From: Hyalella azteca
Lineage: Eukaryota > Arthropoda > Malacostraca > Amphipoda > Hyalellidae
Reading direction: 5' to 3'
Assembly: GCF_000764305.2 (NCBI RefSeq)
Contig: NW_025944124.1
Location: forward strand, 28,844 to 92,843
Length of the DNA stretch: 64,000 bases
A program made the translations under genes and the position numbers. This document shows positions 11,560-25,183 of the stretch, in pieces (the stretch's first letter is position 1; every line of letters starts with the position of its first letter). The notes beneath the pieces are model-generated. The model was given only the letters and a program-made list of their open reading frames with translations. It was not told the origin of the DNA and made no database searches.

Positions 11560-13620
11560 GATACGAGATGGAGAATTATCCCATCTTCACATGACTGAAA
11601 AATTTCGACAATTTACTGCATCAAAATCGTTAGCCCAATAGGTGACAATTTGTGATGATGAATCATTTGTCTTCGGCGCCAAACCTGCGCATGCAGCTTC
11701 GAACCAATGTTCTGCGCACACAATCCAAGAAGGCATTATCATACAGGGCAAATTTAAGAACACATTGTCAATACTGCAATAATAATAATTAGTATTGCAA
11801 TAAGCAGTATTAATAATCTTCAACTTCAAATGCTGTACACTGGTGGTGTGTTGCTCACAACTTCTGCAATTTAGTCTCAAAAAGTTTACTTGAAGCAATT
11901 GTAACAATCAGTGCAAGAGGTTGCAATTGAGATCAGTGGTAAACTACATACTCAGATATCAACTAGACACATCAGGATAATCTCAATCTACAAGAATATT
12001 AATATTCAAGTACAAAACAGCAACACCGTGCAGCCTAAAGCCATTCAATCAAACTTTTCTATACTTTAATGATAGTTTCTGTTGTTGATAAGAGCCAAAT
12101 AGGAGAGTTGTTTGTTCATCGTTCAGCATTATATTTTTAAATTCTAAATCAAAAGTCGATGAATCAATTCAAAAGCAATCAGTTTGTTGAAACTTTACTT
12201 GCATTTTCTCTACTTACTTTCCTATAATAAGTAGAAATTTTATTTTTATAGCTATTTTCGGTCTCCGATCTACTTAGCCATCAAAATAGACGCGCAAATC
12301 ATTAGTTCCTTGTTGTTTTCAAACAATTCTGCGAGAAGATGAAACAAAAACATGGCCCCTAAACCTAAGACAAACTTGCCATAATATAAGATGTTTTGGT
12401 TAAAGAGGTAAAAAAATAACTACATACATTTTTTGGTCAGGACTGAAGTGGGAGAACAGGCCCGCTGTCGGAGCGGAGCAACAGCGTCCCATAACCTGCG
12501 GCCGCCCAGTCATGTGTCCGTCTCCTGAAATGCCGGAAAATTTACTATGAGATCGACCGTTAACATTGAAGTTCTACATTGTTTTTCATTGGTTTATATT
12601 ATTTCGTATTGCATTGAATTTAATGAACATTACTCCGGGGTCGAATGATAAAAAAAACGTTATTATTAATTCTTCTAAAAGAAAGTTGCAATGGAGCGCG
12701 TCGATCAGTCAGTCGGTCACATGGAACACAAGTGGGAACAGCGCCGCATAGCTGCGACCAACAAACATCTATTGGTAGAAATGAATGTAGGGTTAGATTC
12801 CCAGCTTGTACAACGATTTTTTTACAATAAAACTTAACTATGTGATTTAATAGTATGATGAACTGGGGGCCGTTCCATTGAGCGAGTGCGTCCTCGTATT
12901 TACCGATAATGTCGTTTCAACATAATACTTCCAAATTCTAATTATATATAAACAATTGAATCTTATTTTATAACCTACTGTTGTAACCGTATCCATGATG
13001 TTTCGTGTCGTCACTTGCTTATCATATTGATATCTATATTATATCAGCATCAGTTTGAGCGTCAGCAAGAATTCCCAATATACATTAGTCCATCCTCGAA
13101 AACTTTCTAATGAATCTACTATATTAGAGGGCCAACTACTATATTTAATCGTAGACGTAGGGTGCTTTGATAATATTTCACCATTTTTACCGATTATATT
13201 CTGTATATAAATACATTATATTCTGTATATAAACACACAATATAGGATATGTAAGGTACATGAAACTAATCTGCTCTCTCTGTACGCTGTAGGTCGGTGG
13301 CAGCTATGAGGCGCTGTTATGGCCTGTTCCCTTCGTGTCCTGAATGCCCGGCCCTGGCATTCCTACTTACTTACTCACTTCCTTATTATATTTATCTCCA
13401 TCTACCTATTCATAATATATTAGGTTAGAAAGGCGGTCCTCCGAACTTTCGGTCAGTCCTTGAAAATGAATAATTGGAATTTTCATAGTTTAGTCATCAT
13501 TATATAATACATGGAGAATTTTTTATTAAAGTTGTAATGCTTTAATAACTTGAATTCGTTAATAAAATATAAATTTCGGATAATTATTGCGTTATTTGAT
13601 TTTAATAACAAATAGTAGTA
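11560..13620. repeat. Segmental duplication, copy 1 (paralogue at 18780-21000)
   Basis: Long collinear homology. The part at about 11660-12060 is nearly identical between copies, and a block from 12465 (GGAGCGGAGCAACAGCGTCC onward) is also almost unchanged. Other parts differ by many indels. A minus-strand ORF in the best block differs between copies mainly by amino-acid-changing substitutions and has different ends, so I do not call it a gene. It contains 26-bp motif copies at 12480, 12737 and 13293. Confidence 0.85.
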
Positions 13621-14100
13621 CAGACCGTGTCAGTGGTCTGAATAATGAGCAACTATGATCATTTATTCGCATGTTTATCGCTACACGTTTCACCTTACAT
13701 TTTAATTTGTTGAGACTTTTGTTAGCTTTCTCGAAATCGTGTAATGGGCCATAAATTAAACAAATATTGTAGTCGCAGTTCACTTATTTAGAGATTATGT
13801 AGCGCAAAATGCCCATATGGCAACACTTGCTAGAATAAGCAATTTACGGACACGCATCTCCGCCCGCGACTTTTACCCTGTCCGCGACCAGGGTCGCTTT
13901 GCCCGTTCAGTGTTCCTAGGTCATATTCTTTTTGTGTATTTTCTGGTGTATTTTTCGAGATTCTCTGATATTTGTCATAGCCGTGCCAAACGAAGAAACT
14001 TAATTAGTATAAAATTATTGAACCTCCTTTTAAGCCTAGAGCTCAGTACTTCAGTGTAACTGGTGCTGAACCGTTCTAGGCGTAGCGTCCTTTGAGGAAG

Positions 14101-14690
14101 GCGTTACAGATACCAAAAATAAAAATATTGGCCATCGACATAATTATCGAAACTTTTTCCGGGCAAGTTGTAATCAATATAGTTTCTCAGAGTGAGAGAA
14201 TGACGCCAGAAATGATAGAATGTCCACGAATATATAAAAAAGTACTGAACAAATAAAGCGATATATAACGTCTTTATATGGTTAATCACCATGAGTTGAT
14301 ACATATTTTTTCATTTATCCTATTCACGAGACTCATTTGAAGAAAATGACGCGATTTATCACTGTACACATCGAAAATATAATTGAATTTTTTCACCTCG
14401 AGGAAGAATTGAGCCCATTTTACTCTGCATTGAAATTGAAGAAGATGTGATAAATGATCGGTGTTGAAATAGCCGAAAATTCATTTATGCATAATATAAA
14501 AAAGCTTTATTATATATAAGTATTGCAATTTACTCTAGACCACTGACTTAGTTTGAATATTGAAAAATCTAGTCTTTCCTATTCTTGCCTGCTAACTTCC
14601 TATTTTGTTGTGCTTCACGTTACAAGTTGAAACAGACGGTCCTGTATAATTATTTGTTATAGTCCAACTTAAAATATTCGCCTTTTGGAA
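14101..14690. repeat. Dispersed repeat family R1, copy D
   Basis: Aligns with 6340-6900: GGCCAYCGACAT start, ATATATAAAAAAGTACTGAAC core, CCACTGACTTAGTTTGAATATTG tail region (given in part). About 80-90 percent identical by eye. Confidence 0.8.
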
Positions 14691-17600
14691 AATAGAAAAC
14701 CAGACCTATAACGGGTTTGTTATATGTTGCAGTGTTACTTCTCTTCCCTCGGTATTCATGTTTGAATAGCTCAACATAATATTCCTCTTTCCCTTCTCGT
14801 GCGGTTTGCATCGGGTAGTCTATGAATACTGACAGAATTAACCTAAGTCTCATGATCGCGTCATCACGACATAATGTCCAACTGGCCCCACTTATCGTGC
14901 AGGAAACTCGGGCTGGAAGGCCACGACTTCTACGGTCTCGGATGATTCGCTTCATGTACTCATGACGAGTTACAAAAAGTTTTAGGCATGAAAAATACTT
15001 AGTCTGAACTACGTTTCCTATCGAGTTTCATGAAACGATCGAGCTTACATATTTAAATCATTTTCGTAAATAAACAGTATGTGACCTATTTTCCGAAAGG
15101 GTATCAATTTTCATGAAGAATACCTCAATTTCTGTGAGTTAAAACCGTATATATATTCGATATCAATGAGATATTTTGAAAGAATTTCTTCTAAATGAAT
15201 TTTTCGGAAAAATTATGGATATCTCTCTTCACAGGGCAACTAATGTAAAAATACCAACATATCGGCGTCGCGAATCAATGCTTTCTGCAAACGATTACTG
15301 CATTATACAAGGATGAGTAAGTTCAAATGAATTAGTAATATTACGTTGAAGATGATTGGAGAATAAAATAATGAAATTTACAGCAATTTGAGGAGGGAAT
15401 GTATAACTGAGTTCCGTCAAGTGAACATTCATGGCGTAGCGATGTAGTTTATTTAGTGTATATGAGTGCATGAATTAAGGAAGTACGAATAAAAGTGCAT
15501 GAATTCCGTGTGTTCCTTCTTATTCAAAAGCCTAACTTTTGGCCCCAATCCAACATATTCTTGGTATTATATCTTTACAGAGCTGTTTATTTGTACACTG
15601 CAAGTGTCCAGGAATATGAAGCTATCATTATTAAGAAAGATTAGGGGAATTAGAGGATTGGTGATTCAAAGAAAACGTGTGAGAGACTAACTCAAGTAGA
15701 ATTATGTGACATTGAAGGTCGCGATGCACTTCGAAGTAGCGACTTCTTCCTCATAGCCCTGGCGTCATAAAGTTATAATTATGAAAGGTTACGTTCTGAG
15801 GTTTGTAAAAAGTACGCGTGCATAGTTGAATGGAAGCTGTACAAATTCAAGCCTGGGTTAGGTTTACTTGTCAGCCAAATTTTTGCCAATAACCTTGCGG
15901 AACGAAAGTTCTTGCTCATGCATTTGACCGACATTGTTCGTAGAAAATAATGTTATTGAAAGCCATCGTTGAAGAAACTATAATCATTTGATGGTCCATT
16001 AGTCTTGTACCGCTCAGTCGCTGGCAGTTACGCAGCGCTGTTGGCAAACAAAGCTTTTTGCTGCCCGTGCGAGAGCAACAAGCGCGACAGAAGAACAACA
16101 ACAGCAGCCAAAAACTAATAAACTAATAAATAAGTAAATTAATAAGTAAATTAAAATATAAATAAGCACAAAAATATTCTGTAATGAAGTAAATGAAACA
16201 GCGTTATTTTATTTGGTCCAGTTTGCCGCTAAGACGTACGAATAAATAACATATATATGAACAACGTTTTCTTACTCACTCAAAACATCCTAACTCCCAT
16301 TGGAACACCGCATGTAAACTTGAAGCAAATAGAAACTCTTATTTACAAGTTAAATTATTACTCTGTATAAAAGCATAAGATCATCTTTTAAGTTTCAATC
16401 AAACCACCTGTTCGTGATGTCTTCCTAAATGTCCTGAGAATAAAAGTTCAAGTCAAGTTTCAGGTCCCGGTAATATCCCGACACGGTTGGTATTGCGGTA
16501 CACGCTGGGGTACCCCGTATATATAATATACCAGTACCTGGCATGAAACACTAATAAAACTGATGCTTTCACTTGTCTATTATTAACTTAATTACAAGGA
16601 AGCAAAATATAAAGGTAATGTAAAGTGATGAATGGAGCAGAGAAATACCAGCGAGCTTGATGAGCATGGGCAGGTGAAATTACAAAATTATTGCAGCCAA
16701 TTGATGATGTCGCTCATGCCAAGCCCTAACATTTACTAAGATCCTAGTGAGTCAGTTTCCTTACCCTAAAGTATACGGGAATCGCAATATTTACCCCAAA
16801 ATGACGAAAGTATCGATATGATTTAACTGTACATGAATTGTAAATGGAAGAAATTAGATTGCGACTGTATACTAAAATAATCTGACTACAATGAAATGTC
16901 GCGCGAGTTGCGCGGACTCAAATTAGCTGATGAAATTTACTGTAATTTCTCGGTAACGTCAGTGGCGTATTTTAAGTGGCAATATTCAAAAATTCTCTCA
17001 GAGAAATTCTTGCTCGCCACCTCTGATACCATTACTAAAATTCAGGTCAAATTTCGTCGATAACTTAATATTTCATTTCCATCCTAAGCTCAGGCGAGCC
17101 TCAAAAAGTTATTATTTTAATTTCATTTCTAGCTTTTTCTATTGAACTTCAACGAAAAAGAGAACCGTACCTATTAATAAAATATTTTTCTCTCAGTTTT
17201 ATAAATTTCATTTTTTAAAGTTTTTTCCCACGTATATCAAGGAAACAGGCAGTAATATATTCACTTCATTTTCTTATTACGTGTAGGAATTAAAATATTG
17301 AAGATATTTCATCGAAATGCAGAGTTATTATAGAAAATTTCTTTTGACATTATGATAGGATAACTAATTTAAAAAAATCACGTGTAGCGTAATCATGCAC
17401 GAAGCCAGGAAGCACGTTTCCCTAGCCTACAATATTCAATAGACAGAAAATAATGAACAAATGACGAAGTTATCTTATCTAACGGGTGAATACCAGAGAT
17501 TTAAAGCATACGTTATGTTCGCAAAAATTTAAAATTTAAATCATACGTTATGGTCAAAAACGCAAAATTAATATTTGAATTTTTTCTTTGTATTCATCAA

Positions 17601-18128
17601 GTGCACATTGATGCTGAAGAGATGAATGAACTTTCATCTTCAGTGACCGCAGTATGTATGTAATTCGTAAACTGTTTACTACAGTTTTACGACACAATTA
17701 AAGTAACGATTAATTATGTTAAAGTGTTACACGACTTCCACACGCCTAACATATATGGAAACATTTTATAGGTTCATTTCCTATCTTCAATTCCCTCGTC
17801 ATATATTATCCCAAGCCTCGCGTGAGCAATATAACGAAGATTTTATTATATATTAAGGGAGGATTTAATTATATCAGAGCATGATGTGTCTCGATGATTG
17901 CAGTGAAGAGAATAAATATCTTGGGGGGACTCAAGTATTTGCAAGCTTCCCCTGCACTACGAGGTATTTACTTGTAGATGATACTTGAAGTTTTTAATTG
18001 TGCTTAATGTTAGTGGTGCTCGTGCTCTAAACATTGTGCTCGTCTCTCAGGAAATATTGCATGGTGAGGCTCATAAATGTGAAGACATATTGGTGGCTGG
18101 GAAGCAATGAAAATTTCCTTTAAGTAAG
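14691..18128. other. Non-coding stretch with short unrecognised ORFs
   Basis: A 101-codon minus ORF at 14650-14955 is not recognisable and has no homologous partner in the window. A perfect 10-bp palindrome, GGGGTACCCC, lies near 16508. A 26-bp motif copy lies at 16017. Nothing else seen. Confidence 0.45.
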
Positions 18129-18779
18129 GTGGAACGAATGTACTCATATATTTTTAAAGTTCATAGAGGGCCGTTCACTTCAATTGTGAAACCAATGGTT
18201 TGGCTTACGAATTACATGATTTTTGGCGCTCATTGCAGTATTTGGAAGATAAGTTCTATAAGAATCAATAGAACACAATTAATTAATATAAAAGCAACTT
18301 GGGCTGGGTTTAGTCCGCCGCTAACGACCAGGTGGCAACAGCGCTGCATAACTGCGTCAGGCAGGAGCCTGGGCCGCACGCACATTTTGCCTTAGTTCTT
18401 ATAACGATAGATTTATTTATACTAACCGAATTATAATTATATATTATATTATAAAATATAAGGATTACTTTATTCATGCTCAAATATCAACAAGGCAAGT
18501 CTGGTCTTAAAATCTATGATGTCATGTTGTTCATTAATTAATATTGAAATTTCATTGTCATGTTGTTCATTATTTTTATTTTTGCGTCTAAGTGACCCCA
18601 TCTAGTCTACCGTTTATGCTCCAGTGGCAACAGCACCACATAACTGCGGCAGACAGGAGCGACGACCGAATATCTTATCATAATAGAATTGATTTTATTA
18701 CTTATTGCAAGGATTAATTAACAGTTACCTTACTTTTTTTGTTTCAACTAAGTGTAATCAAGACTCTGTTTATTACATT

Positions 18780-21000
18780 TGTCATATGTAATTAACTCAT
18801 TGGTGTAAAGTTTTTAGGAAAATGAAACAATGTAAAAATTTAAATCATTAGTCTTCGGCGCCAAACCTGCGCATGCAACTTCGTGCCAAAGTTCTGGACA
18901 CACAATCCAAGAAGGCATTATCATACAGAGCAAATTTAAGAACACTTTGTCAATACTGCAATAATAATAGTTAGTATTGCAATAAGCAATACTAATAATC
19001 TTCAACTTTAAATGCTGTACACCGGTGGTGTGTTGCACACAACTTCTGCAATTTAGTCTCAAAAAGTTTACTTGCAACAATTGTAACAATCAGTGCAAGA
19101 GGTTGCAATTGAGATCAGTGGTAAACTACATACTCAGATATCAACTAGACACATCAGGATAATCTCAATCTACAAGAATATTAATATTCAAGTACAAAAC
19201 AGCAACACCGTGCAGCCTAAAGCCATTCAATCAAACTTTTCTATACTTTAATGGTAGTTTCTGTAGCTGAAAAGAGCCAAATAGGAGAGTTGTTTGATCA
19301 TCATTCAGAATTATATTTTTAAATTCTAAATCAACTGTCGACGAATCATCTTTTGAAACTTTTCTTGCAGTTTCTCTACTTAGTTTCCTATGCATGTAGG
19401 AATTTTATTTTCATCGCAATTTTCTGTTTTCGATATCTACTAGCGCCCTTTGAAAACACATCAAAATAGACAAGGCACTTAAATCATTAGTATCTCGTTG
19501 TTTTCAAACAATTTTACGATAAGGTAAAATCAAAATATGGCCCCTAAACTTAAGACAAACTGGCCATAAATGTAAGAAGATGGTTTGGTTAAAAGGATAA
19601 AAAAATATATTATACGCAATTATTTATTTAGATATATAGTATACGCAGACCGAGATGATGGAGGCACCAAACAGGCTCCCTGCCGGAGCGGAGCAACAGC
19701 GTCCCAAAACCTGCGGCCGCCCAGTCATGTGTCCGTCTCCTGAAATGCCGGAAAATTTACTATGAGATCGAACGTTGACATTGAATTTATATGTTGTTTT
19801 TCACTGTTTTGTACTTGCATCTTGTTGAATTTAATTCGATAAACATTACTCCGGGGTTTCGACAAACATCGAATGATATAAAAACATTATTAAAATTTCT
19901 TCTAAAAGAAGGTTACAATGGAGCGCGTCGATCAGTCAGTCGGTCACATGGAACACAAGTGGCAACAGCGCCGCATAGCTGCGACCAACAAACATCTATT
20001 GGTAGAAATGAATGTAGAGTTAGATTCCTAGCTTGTACAGCGATTTATTTGCAATAATACTTAATTATGTAATTTATTGGTAGAAAACTATTTGCCGGCT
20101 TCATGACCCATGACTTTATTGTTCGTTGAGGTGGACGGTTTCTGATGCAGTTGAGGCCGTCCCATTGAGATTGAGGGAGTGCGTTCTCGTATTTACCGAT
20201 AACTTCTCATCAATATTATACTTCCGGATTCTAATTCATATATAAACAATTGATTCTTATTTTATAACCTACTGTTATAACGGTACGTGTGAGGTCTCGT
20301 GTCGTCACTTGATTATCATATTGATGTCTAAATTTTATAAAAACCAGTCAGGCATCAGGTATCAATCAGCAGGAATTCCTAATATACATAGTACGTTAGT
20401 CCATCCTCAAAAACTTTCTAAAAAAAATTTAATATAAATGAGGGCTAACTACTATATTTATTTGTATATGTTCCGTGTCGTGATAATATATAATAATTTA
20501 ATAATTATTATAGATTATAGTCTAATCTATGTATATAAATACATTATATTATAAGTAAGGTACATGAAACTAATCCGCTCTCTGTACGCTGTGGGTCGGT
20601 GGCAGCTATGAGGCGCTGTTGTGGCCTGTTATCCTCGTGGCCTGAATGCCCGGCCCCGGATGGCGGCGGGTGCCGTGGCGGTATTTCTTTCTACTTACTT
20701 ATTATTTTATTACTTATTACCTCCCCCTTCCTATCATTCCCGAAAAATTAGGTTAGGAATGGAGTCCTCTGAACTTTCGGTCGGTCCTGAAGTGCAAATT
20801 AATGGTATTTTCATAGTTGTATCATCATTTTATAATATATAGAGCTCTTATTATTAAAGTTGTAATGCTGCATTCAATAACTTGAATTCGTAAAGAAAAT
20901 GTAAATTTCATATAATTACTGTGCTATGTGGTTTTTTCTATTATTTCGTGGCATAATTAGTAGCTGTAGTGGCCAATTTCTGTAACTTCTTAACAGTTTT
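18780..21000. repeat. Segmental duplication, copy 2 (paralogue at 11560-13620)
   Basis: See the first copy; the order of the three internal 26-bp motifs (minus, minus, plus) is preserved at 19695, 19964 and 20595. The offset between copies is about 7.2 kb. Confidence 0.85.
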
Positions 21001-21959
21001 GATACGTTTAATTGTAAAAAGTCTGTGTATTTTCAATTCTCTATCTATCCTGAATAAACGACATTGGTTGGACGAAATTGCAGTGAACGCCAGCCGAAGC
21101 GTGCGTGTCATGGTAGAGCTATAATTACCTTTCACGTTATATTCAGCAAGTTCACCTAGTATTCATCAGTTCTTCATCATAATATCAACTTTCCTCTTCG
21201 AAAATCAATAAAATTTTCAAAACGAACTCGCTATCATCGTGATTTAAATGCTATTTTAGTGTTTAAATAACGACGTAGAAGCAACACAACTTCAATGGAG
21301 CGCCGCAACGTCGCGGTCATTATGAATTTTTTCATAAAATTGATAGGCAAAAAAAAATAAATAAATGATTGGCATGCTGCACAACCCGAATTGATAACCG
21401 TTCAATACGCATTTATTACAAATAATATACTCAGAATCTCCTCGCTGTTTTCACTCAGCATTATCAACAATCGAATGCTAACTCTTTGGCATCCCTTACA
21501 TTCTTTCTTCTCACTGAAGTTTTGGTGTAAACAAGCTTAGCGTAAAACAAAGCATTTAAGTTAGTAACGTTTAAACAAGGTCGATTACAACGCAATTAAA
21601 ATAATGAGTACCTATTTTCATTTATTGGCAGGTTTATCGCTTCACGTTTCACTTTTAATTGTAATTTGTTGCGTTTTTTGATAGCTTTCTCTAAATTGTG
21701 TCATGGACTATAAGTTCAAAAAATATAATTTAACACCTAAAGATTGCTCGAAGAAACTTTTATTATTACAAGAGGAGATGTTACGTCTATTATTGTGAAA
21801 TTTTCTGAGTTTTCTTAGTAATAAATAAATATGGGCTTGTCGGACTGGACTATTCAGTCAGCATGCTAAGTAATACATAAAATGACCGACCGCGGGTGCA
21901 GGTCGGCGACGGTTATGAAGCGCTGTTTTGACCTGTACCTCTTTGCGGCCTGAATGCGC

Positions 21960-22086
21960 TGTCTATGATACAGACATGTAGTCTGTCCATGATACAGACA
22001 TGTAGTCTGTCCATGATACAGACATGTAGTCTGTCCACGATACAGACATGTAGTCTGTCCATGATACAGACATGTTGTCTATCCAT
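21960..22086. repeat. 24-bp minisatellite with an internal near-palindrome
   Basis: Unit CATGATACAGACATGTAG plus TCTGTC, about five copies. Each unit holds ACAGAC-ATGTA-GTCTGT, a short inverted repeat. The 24-bp unit is a multiple of three, so both strands look open (MIQTCSLS repeated on plus). Confidence 0.9.
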
Positions 22087-22199
22087 GATGCAGTACTGCC
22101 ACTCACCACACGAACATAACGACAGTACTGCCACTCACGACGATGTAATAAATGATTGATGTGTGAAATATAAACGAGTCTTATTATTTATAACTTTAT

Positions 22200-22720
22200 A
22201 AGTGTTTCAGTTTACTCTACACCATTGACTTAGTTTGAATATCCTTCCTATTTTTGCCTGTTGATATCCAATTTTGTTGAGCATCACTTAACAAACTGCA
22301 TCAGACAATTCGGTATAATTATTTGTTTTAGTCCTACTTAAATTGATTTAATGTGGATAATATAGAAAACCTGTCATTGGAGGAGGACTCAAGTATTTTC
22401 GTGACTATACACGACGACCGAAAGTTATCAAATGGAAATTGAGTTTCTGACTTGCGCCTTGTTCTGCTGATCTATAAATTAAACAAATTTTCATGTAAAC
22501 TTGCTTTGTGATGTTAGGCAAGCAGGCTCCGTTTGAAAATAAACTGCGAGCAAGCATCATCTGGTAAGGAGCACACTTATGGTTGTTACTCAGGCTTTTT
22601 AACTCTCAAGATCAACGGTATTTGATACATAAATCAGCAAAAATACATGTCTAAAATCAGAATAAGATTAAATGAAGGTATTTTTCCCATAAGAAAAACA
22701 TTCAAAGTCAATCTTTCAAA
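22200..22720. repeat. Dispersed repeat family R1, copy C
   Basis: Matches copy B from about 6750 onward. It stops in an A-rich run just where copies A and B carry the 26-bp motif region, which is replaced here by a CAG-type array. Confidence 0.8.
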
Positions 22721-22736
22721 AAAAAAAAACAAAAAC

Positions 22737-22852
22737 ACAGCAGCTGCAGCGCCAGCAGCTGCAGTGACAGCAGCTGCAGTGCCAGCAGTTGCAGTGCCAG
22801 CAGCTGCAGTTCCAGCAGCTGCAGTGCCAGCAGCTGCAGTTCTAGCAGTTTA
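22737..22852. repeat. 15-bp CAGCTGCAG-type minisatellite
   Basis: Unit CAGCAGCTGCAGTGC, about seven copies. It encodes a Pro-Ala-Ala-Ala-Val repeat in one frame, which reflects the unit length and not a protein gene. Confidence 0.9.
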
Positions 22853-23171
22853 CCGTCACGCTAAGGCAGGCACTCAGTTAACTGAGGCAGTAAATGATGT
22901 CATTTTTTGCTCCGAATCGTCGAGCACAGAATCGAATTCTCCCCATACTTGCTCCTATTTCTGCTTTCGTTAATGTAAATAAATATTAGCAAATATTGTC
23001 GTTGTAATTAAAATATTAACAAAAAACGATCGAAACATTTTCCAGGATCGTTGATCATTTCACGAAATATTTAACACGATTATTTAAATATATACTTCAT
23101 AAATAGAATTAAATAGGATGTAACTTTCCTGCCTTGTTTTGGTGAAAATCTTGCCGTGTTAACCAAGCAAA

Positions 23172-23692
23172 GAGTTTAGTAAAATACGACTAATTGATTA
23201 GTACAATGTATCTATTCACCCCATTAGTAAAATACGACTAATTGATTAGTACAATGTATCTATTCACCCCATTAGTAAAATACAACTAATAGACTAGTAC
23301 AATGTATCTATTCACCCAATTAGTAAAATACGACTAATTGATTAGTACAATGTATCTATTCACCCAATTAGTAAAATACGACTAATTGATTAGTACAATG
23401 TATCTATTCACCCCATTAGTAAAATACAACTAATAGACTAGTACAATGTATCTATTGACCCCATTAGTAAAATACATTTAACAGATTAGTACAATGTATA
23501 TATAAAACCCATTAGTAAAATACAACAAATGGACTAGTACAATGTATCTATTAACCCCATTAGTGAAATACAATTAATAGACTAGTACAATGTGTCTATT
23601 AACACCATTAGTAAAATACAATTAATACAACTAGTACAATGAATCTATTAACCCAATTAATAAAATATAATTAACAGATTAGTACAATGTAT
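23172..23692. repeat. 48-bp minisatellite, about 11 copies
   Basis: Unit starts ATTAGTAAAATACGACTAAT and ends CTATTCACCCC. Copies at the left are nearly identical and copies at the right progressively diverge, the usual pattern when one end of an array is being homogenised. CTAATTGATTAG inside the unit is close to palindromic. Confidence 0.92.
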
Positions 23693-23796
23693 AATAATGG
23701 AACATGTTTGTTAGGCAACACTTTATTGTTCACAAATTTTTTTAGATTATTTATCCATCAGTTTTTTGCTTCATTTACGAAATACGCTCTATGCTC

Positions 23797-24358
23797 AGTT
23801 CTAATGCAGGGCAGGTCGCTCGATGTACAGTTCTACTGCAAGGCAGGCCGCTCGATGTTCAGTTCTAATGCAGGGCAGGCCGTCCGATGTTCAGTTCTAA
23901 TGCAGGGCAGGCCGTCCGATGTTCAGTTCTAATGTAGGGCAGGTCGTCTCAGTTCAAATGCAGGGTAGGCCGTCTCAGTTCTAATGTAGGGCAGGTCGTC
24001 TCAGTTCTAATGCAGGGCAGCCCGCTCGATGTTCAGTTCTAATGCAGGGCAGCCCGCTCGATGTTCAGTTCTAATGCAGAGCATGTCGCTCGTTGTTCAG
24101 TTCTAATGCAGGGTAGGCCGTCTCAGTTCTATTGTAGGGTAGGCCGTCTCAGTTCTAATGCAGGGCAGGCCGTCTCAGTTCTAATATAGGGCAGGCCGTA
24201 CGATGTTCAGTTCTAATGCAGGGCAGGCCGTACGATGTTCAGTTCTAATGCAGGGCAGGTCGTCCGATGTTCAGTTCTAATGTAGGGCAGGCCGTACGAT
24301 GTTCAGTTCTATTGTAGGGCAGGCCGTCTCAGTTCTAATGCAGGGCAGGTCGCTCGAT
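23797..24358. repeat. Mixed 32/26-bp minisatellite
   Basis: Unit CAGTTCTAATGCAGGGCAGG followed either by YCGNNCGATGTT or by the shorter YCGTCT. Two length classes are interspersed, about 20 units in all. Confidence 0.92.
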
Positions 24359-24359
24359 A

Positions 24360-25183
24360 AAAGCTCTAGAGGATCTTTATCTTGAGATATTCGTCGCTGG
24401 AGGATTTCGGAATACCTGATGTGGATTTCCATATGGAAATTGGGAGGGATATGATATCCGGATTTTGATGGTGAAGAATAATGTGAAGGTTAGGATGATG
24501 AAAATAAATGTCAGTGTTGGAATGGAGCAAAGTAATTTTAAAATAAGAATATGAATGAGAATATGAATATGTAATGTCATGATGGGAATGGTGAAAGGTA
24601 AAGATTTTAAATAACCAAGGACAAACGTTAAAATGAGAATTACAAATGATATTTAATGATGTAAATGGTGTAGAGAGTAATTTCAGAGTGGAAATGTCTC
24701 CGAGTTATTCCAGAGCTTGAATAGTTTATGTTAATATCAGGACAAGCATATATAATGTTATTTGTTAGCGTGAAATAATTTATGACTGATGAGTACACAT
24801 TATGAATACAGATCCGAAAAAATGTATTTTAGTTGAATTTTAAAGTTTGTATAATAAGTCAAGAGTGCGACGACCATAGTGAGGGCAACCGAAGGGATTA
24901 AAGATTCCGTTAATTATTACAAAATGTTCAGTGCAGGTAATCCCTTTTATATAATTATCAAAAGATAGCTGTTAATGATGATTATATAAACTATGGTTCC
25001 TTCAATATAATGTTTTGCACGCTTTTTATTATCAAGAGACTTCCAAATTTATATACTTATTAATTATATAATAATTTATATAATTATATGATATAAATAT
25101 ATATATATATATTATAAATTATAATATATTAATATTATAAATCATATAAATAAAATTTATATAATAATAATTTTTTTCTTTTG
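24360..25183. other. AT-rich non-coding spacer
   Basis: Contains an (AT)n-rich patch at 25060-25165. No gene seen. Confidence 0.6.

Larger units (their letters stand above)
347..21927. repeat. Dispersed 26-bp motif, 13 copies in both orientations
   Basis: Consensus GTCGGTGGCAGTTATG, two variable bases, then GCGCTGTT. Plus orientation at 347, 7313, 10794, 13293, 16017, 20595 and 21902. Minus orientation at 12480-12504, 12737-12762, 18337-18362, 18629-18654, 19695-19720 and 19964-19989. A decayed inverted partner follows the 10794 copy directly (AACAGCGC...GTAGCTG). Some copies sit in paralogous segments, but several (16017, 18629, 21902) have flanks I cannot align to the rest. Coordinates are counted by eye and may be off by one or two. 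Confidence 0.7.

Noticed and set aside
11587..11907. Minus ORF MLQLLQVNFLRLNCRSC with a homologue at 18814-19089
   Set aside because: Conserved only because it lies in a segmental duplication; substitutions are mainly amino-acid-changing and the ends differ.
12737..12812. tRNA gene suggested by GGTTAGATTCC near 12792
   Set aside because: The B-box-like string has a mismatch at the invariant C and no cloverleaf or A box at proper spacing could be drawn.
14650..14955. 101-codon minus ORF MKRIIRDRRSRGLPARV
   Set aside because: No recognisable domain, no homologous copy in the window and no splice or promoter context; may be chance in AT-rich DNA.
22647..22973. 108-codon ORF with a Pro-Ala-Val repeat
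   Set aside because: Built on a 15-bp CAGCTGCAG array joined to an A-run; no conserved domain outside the array.
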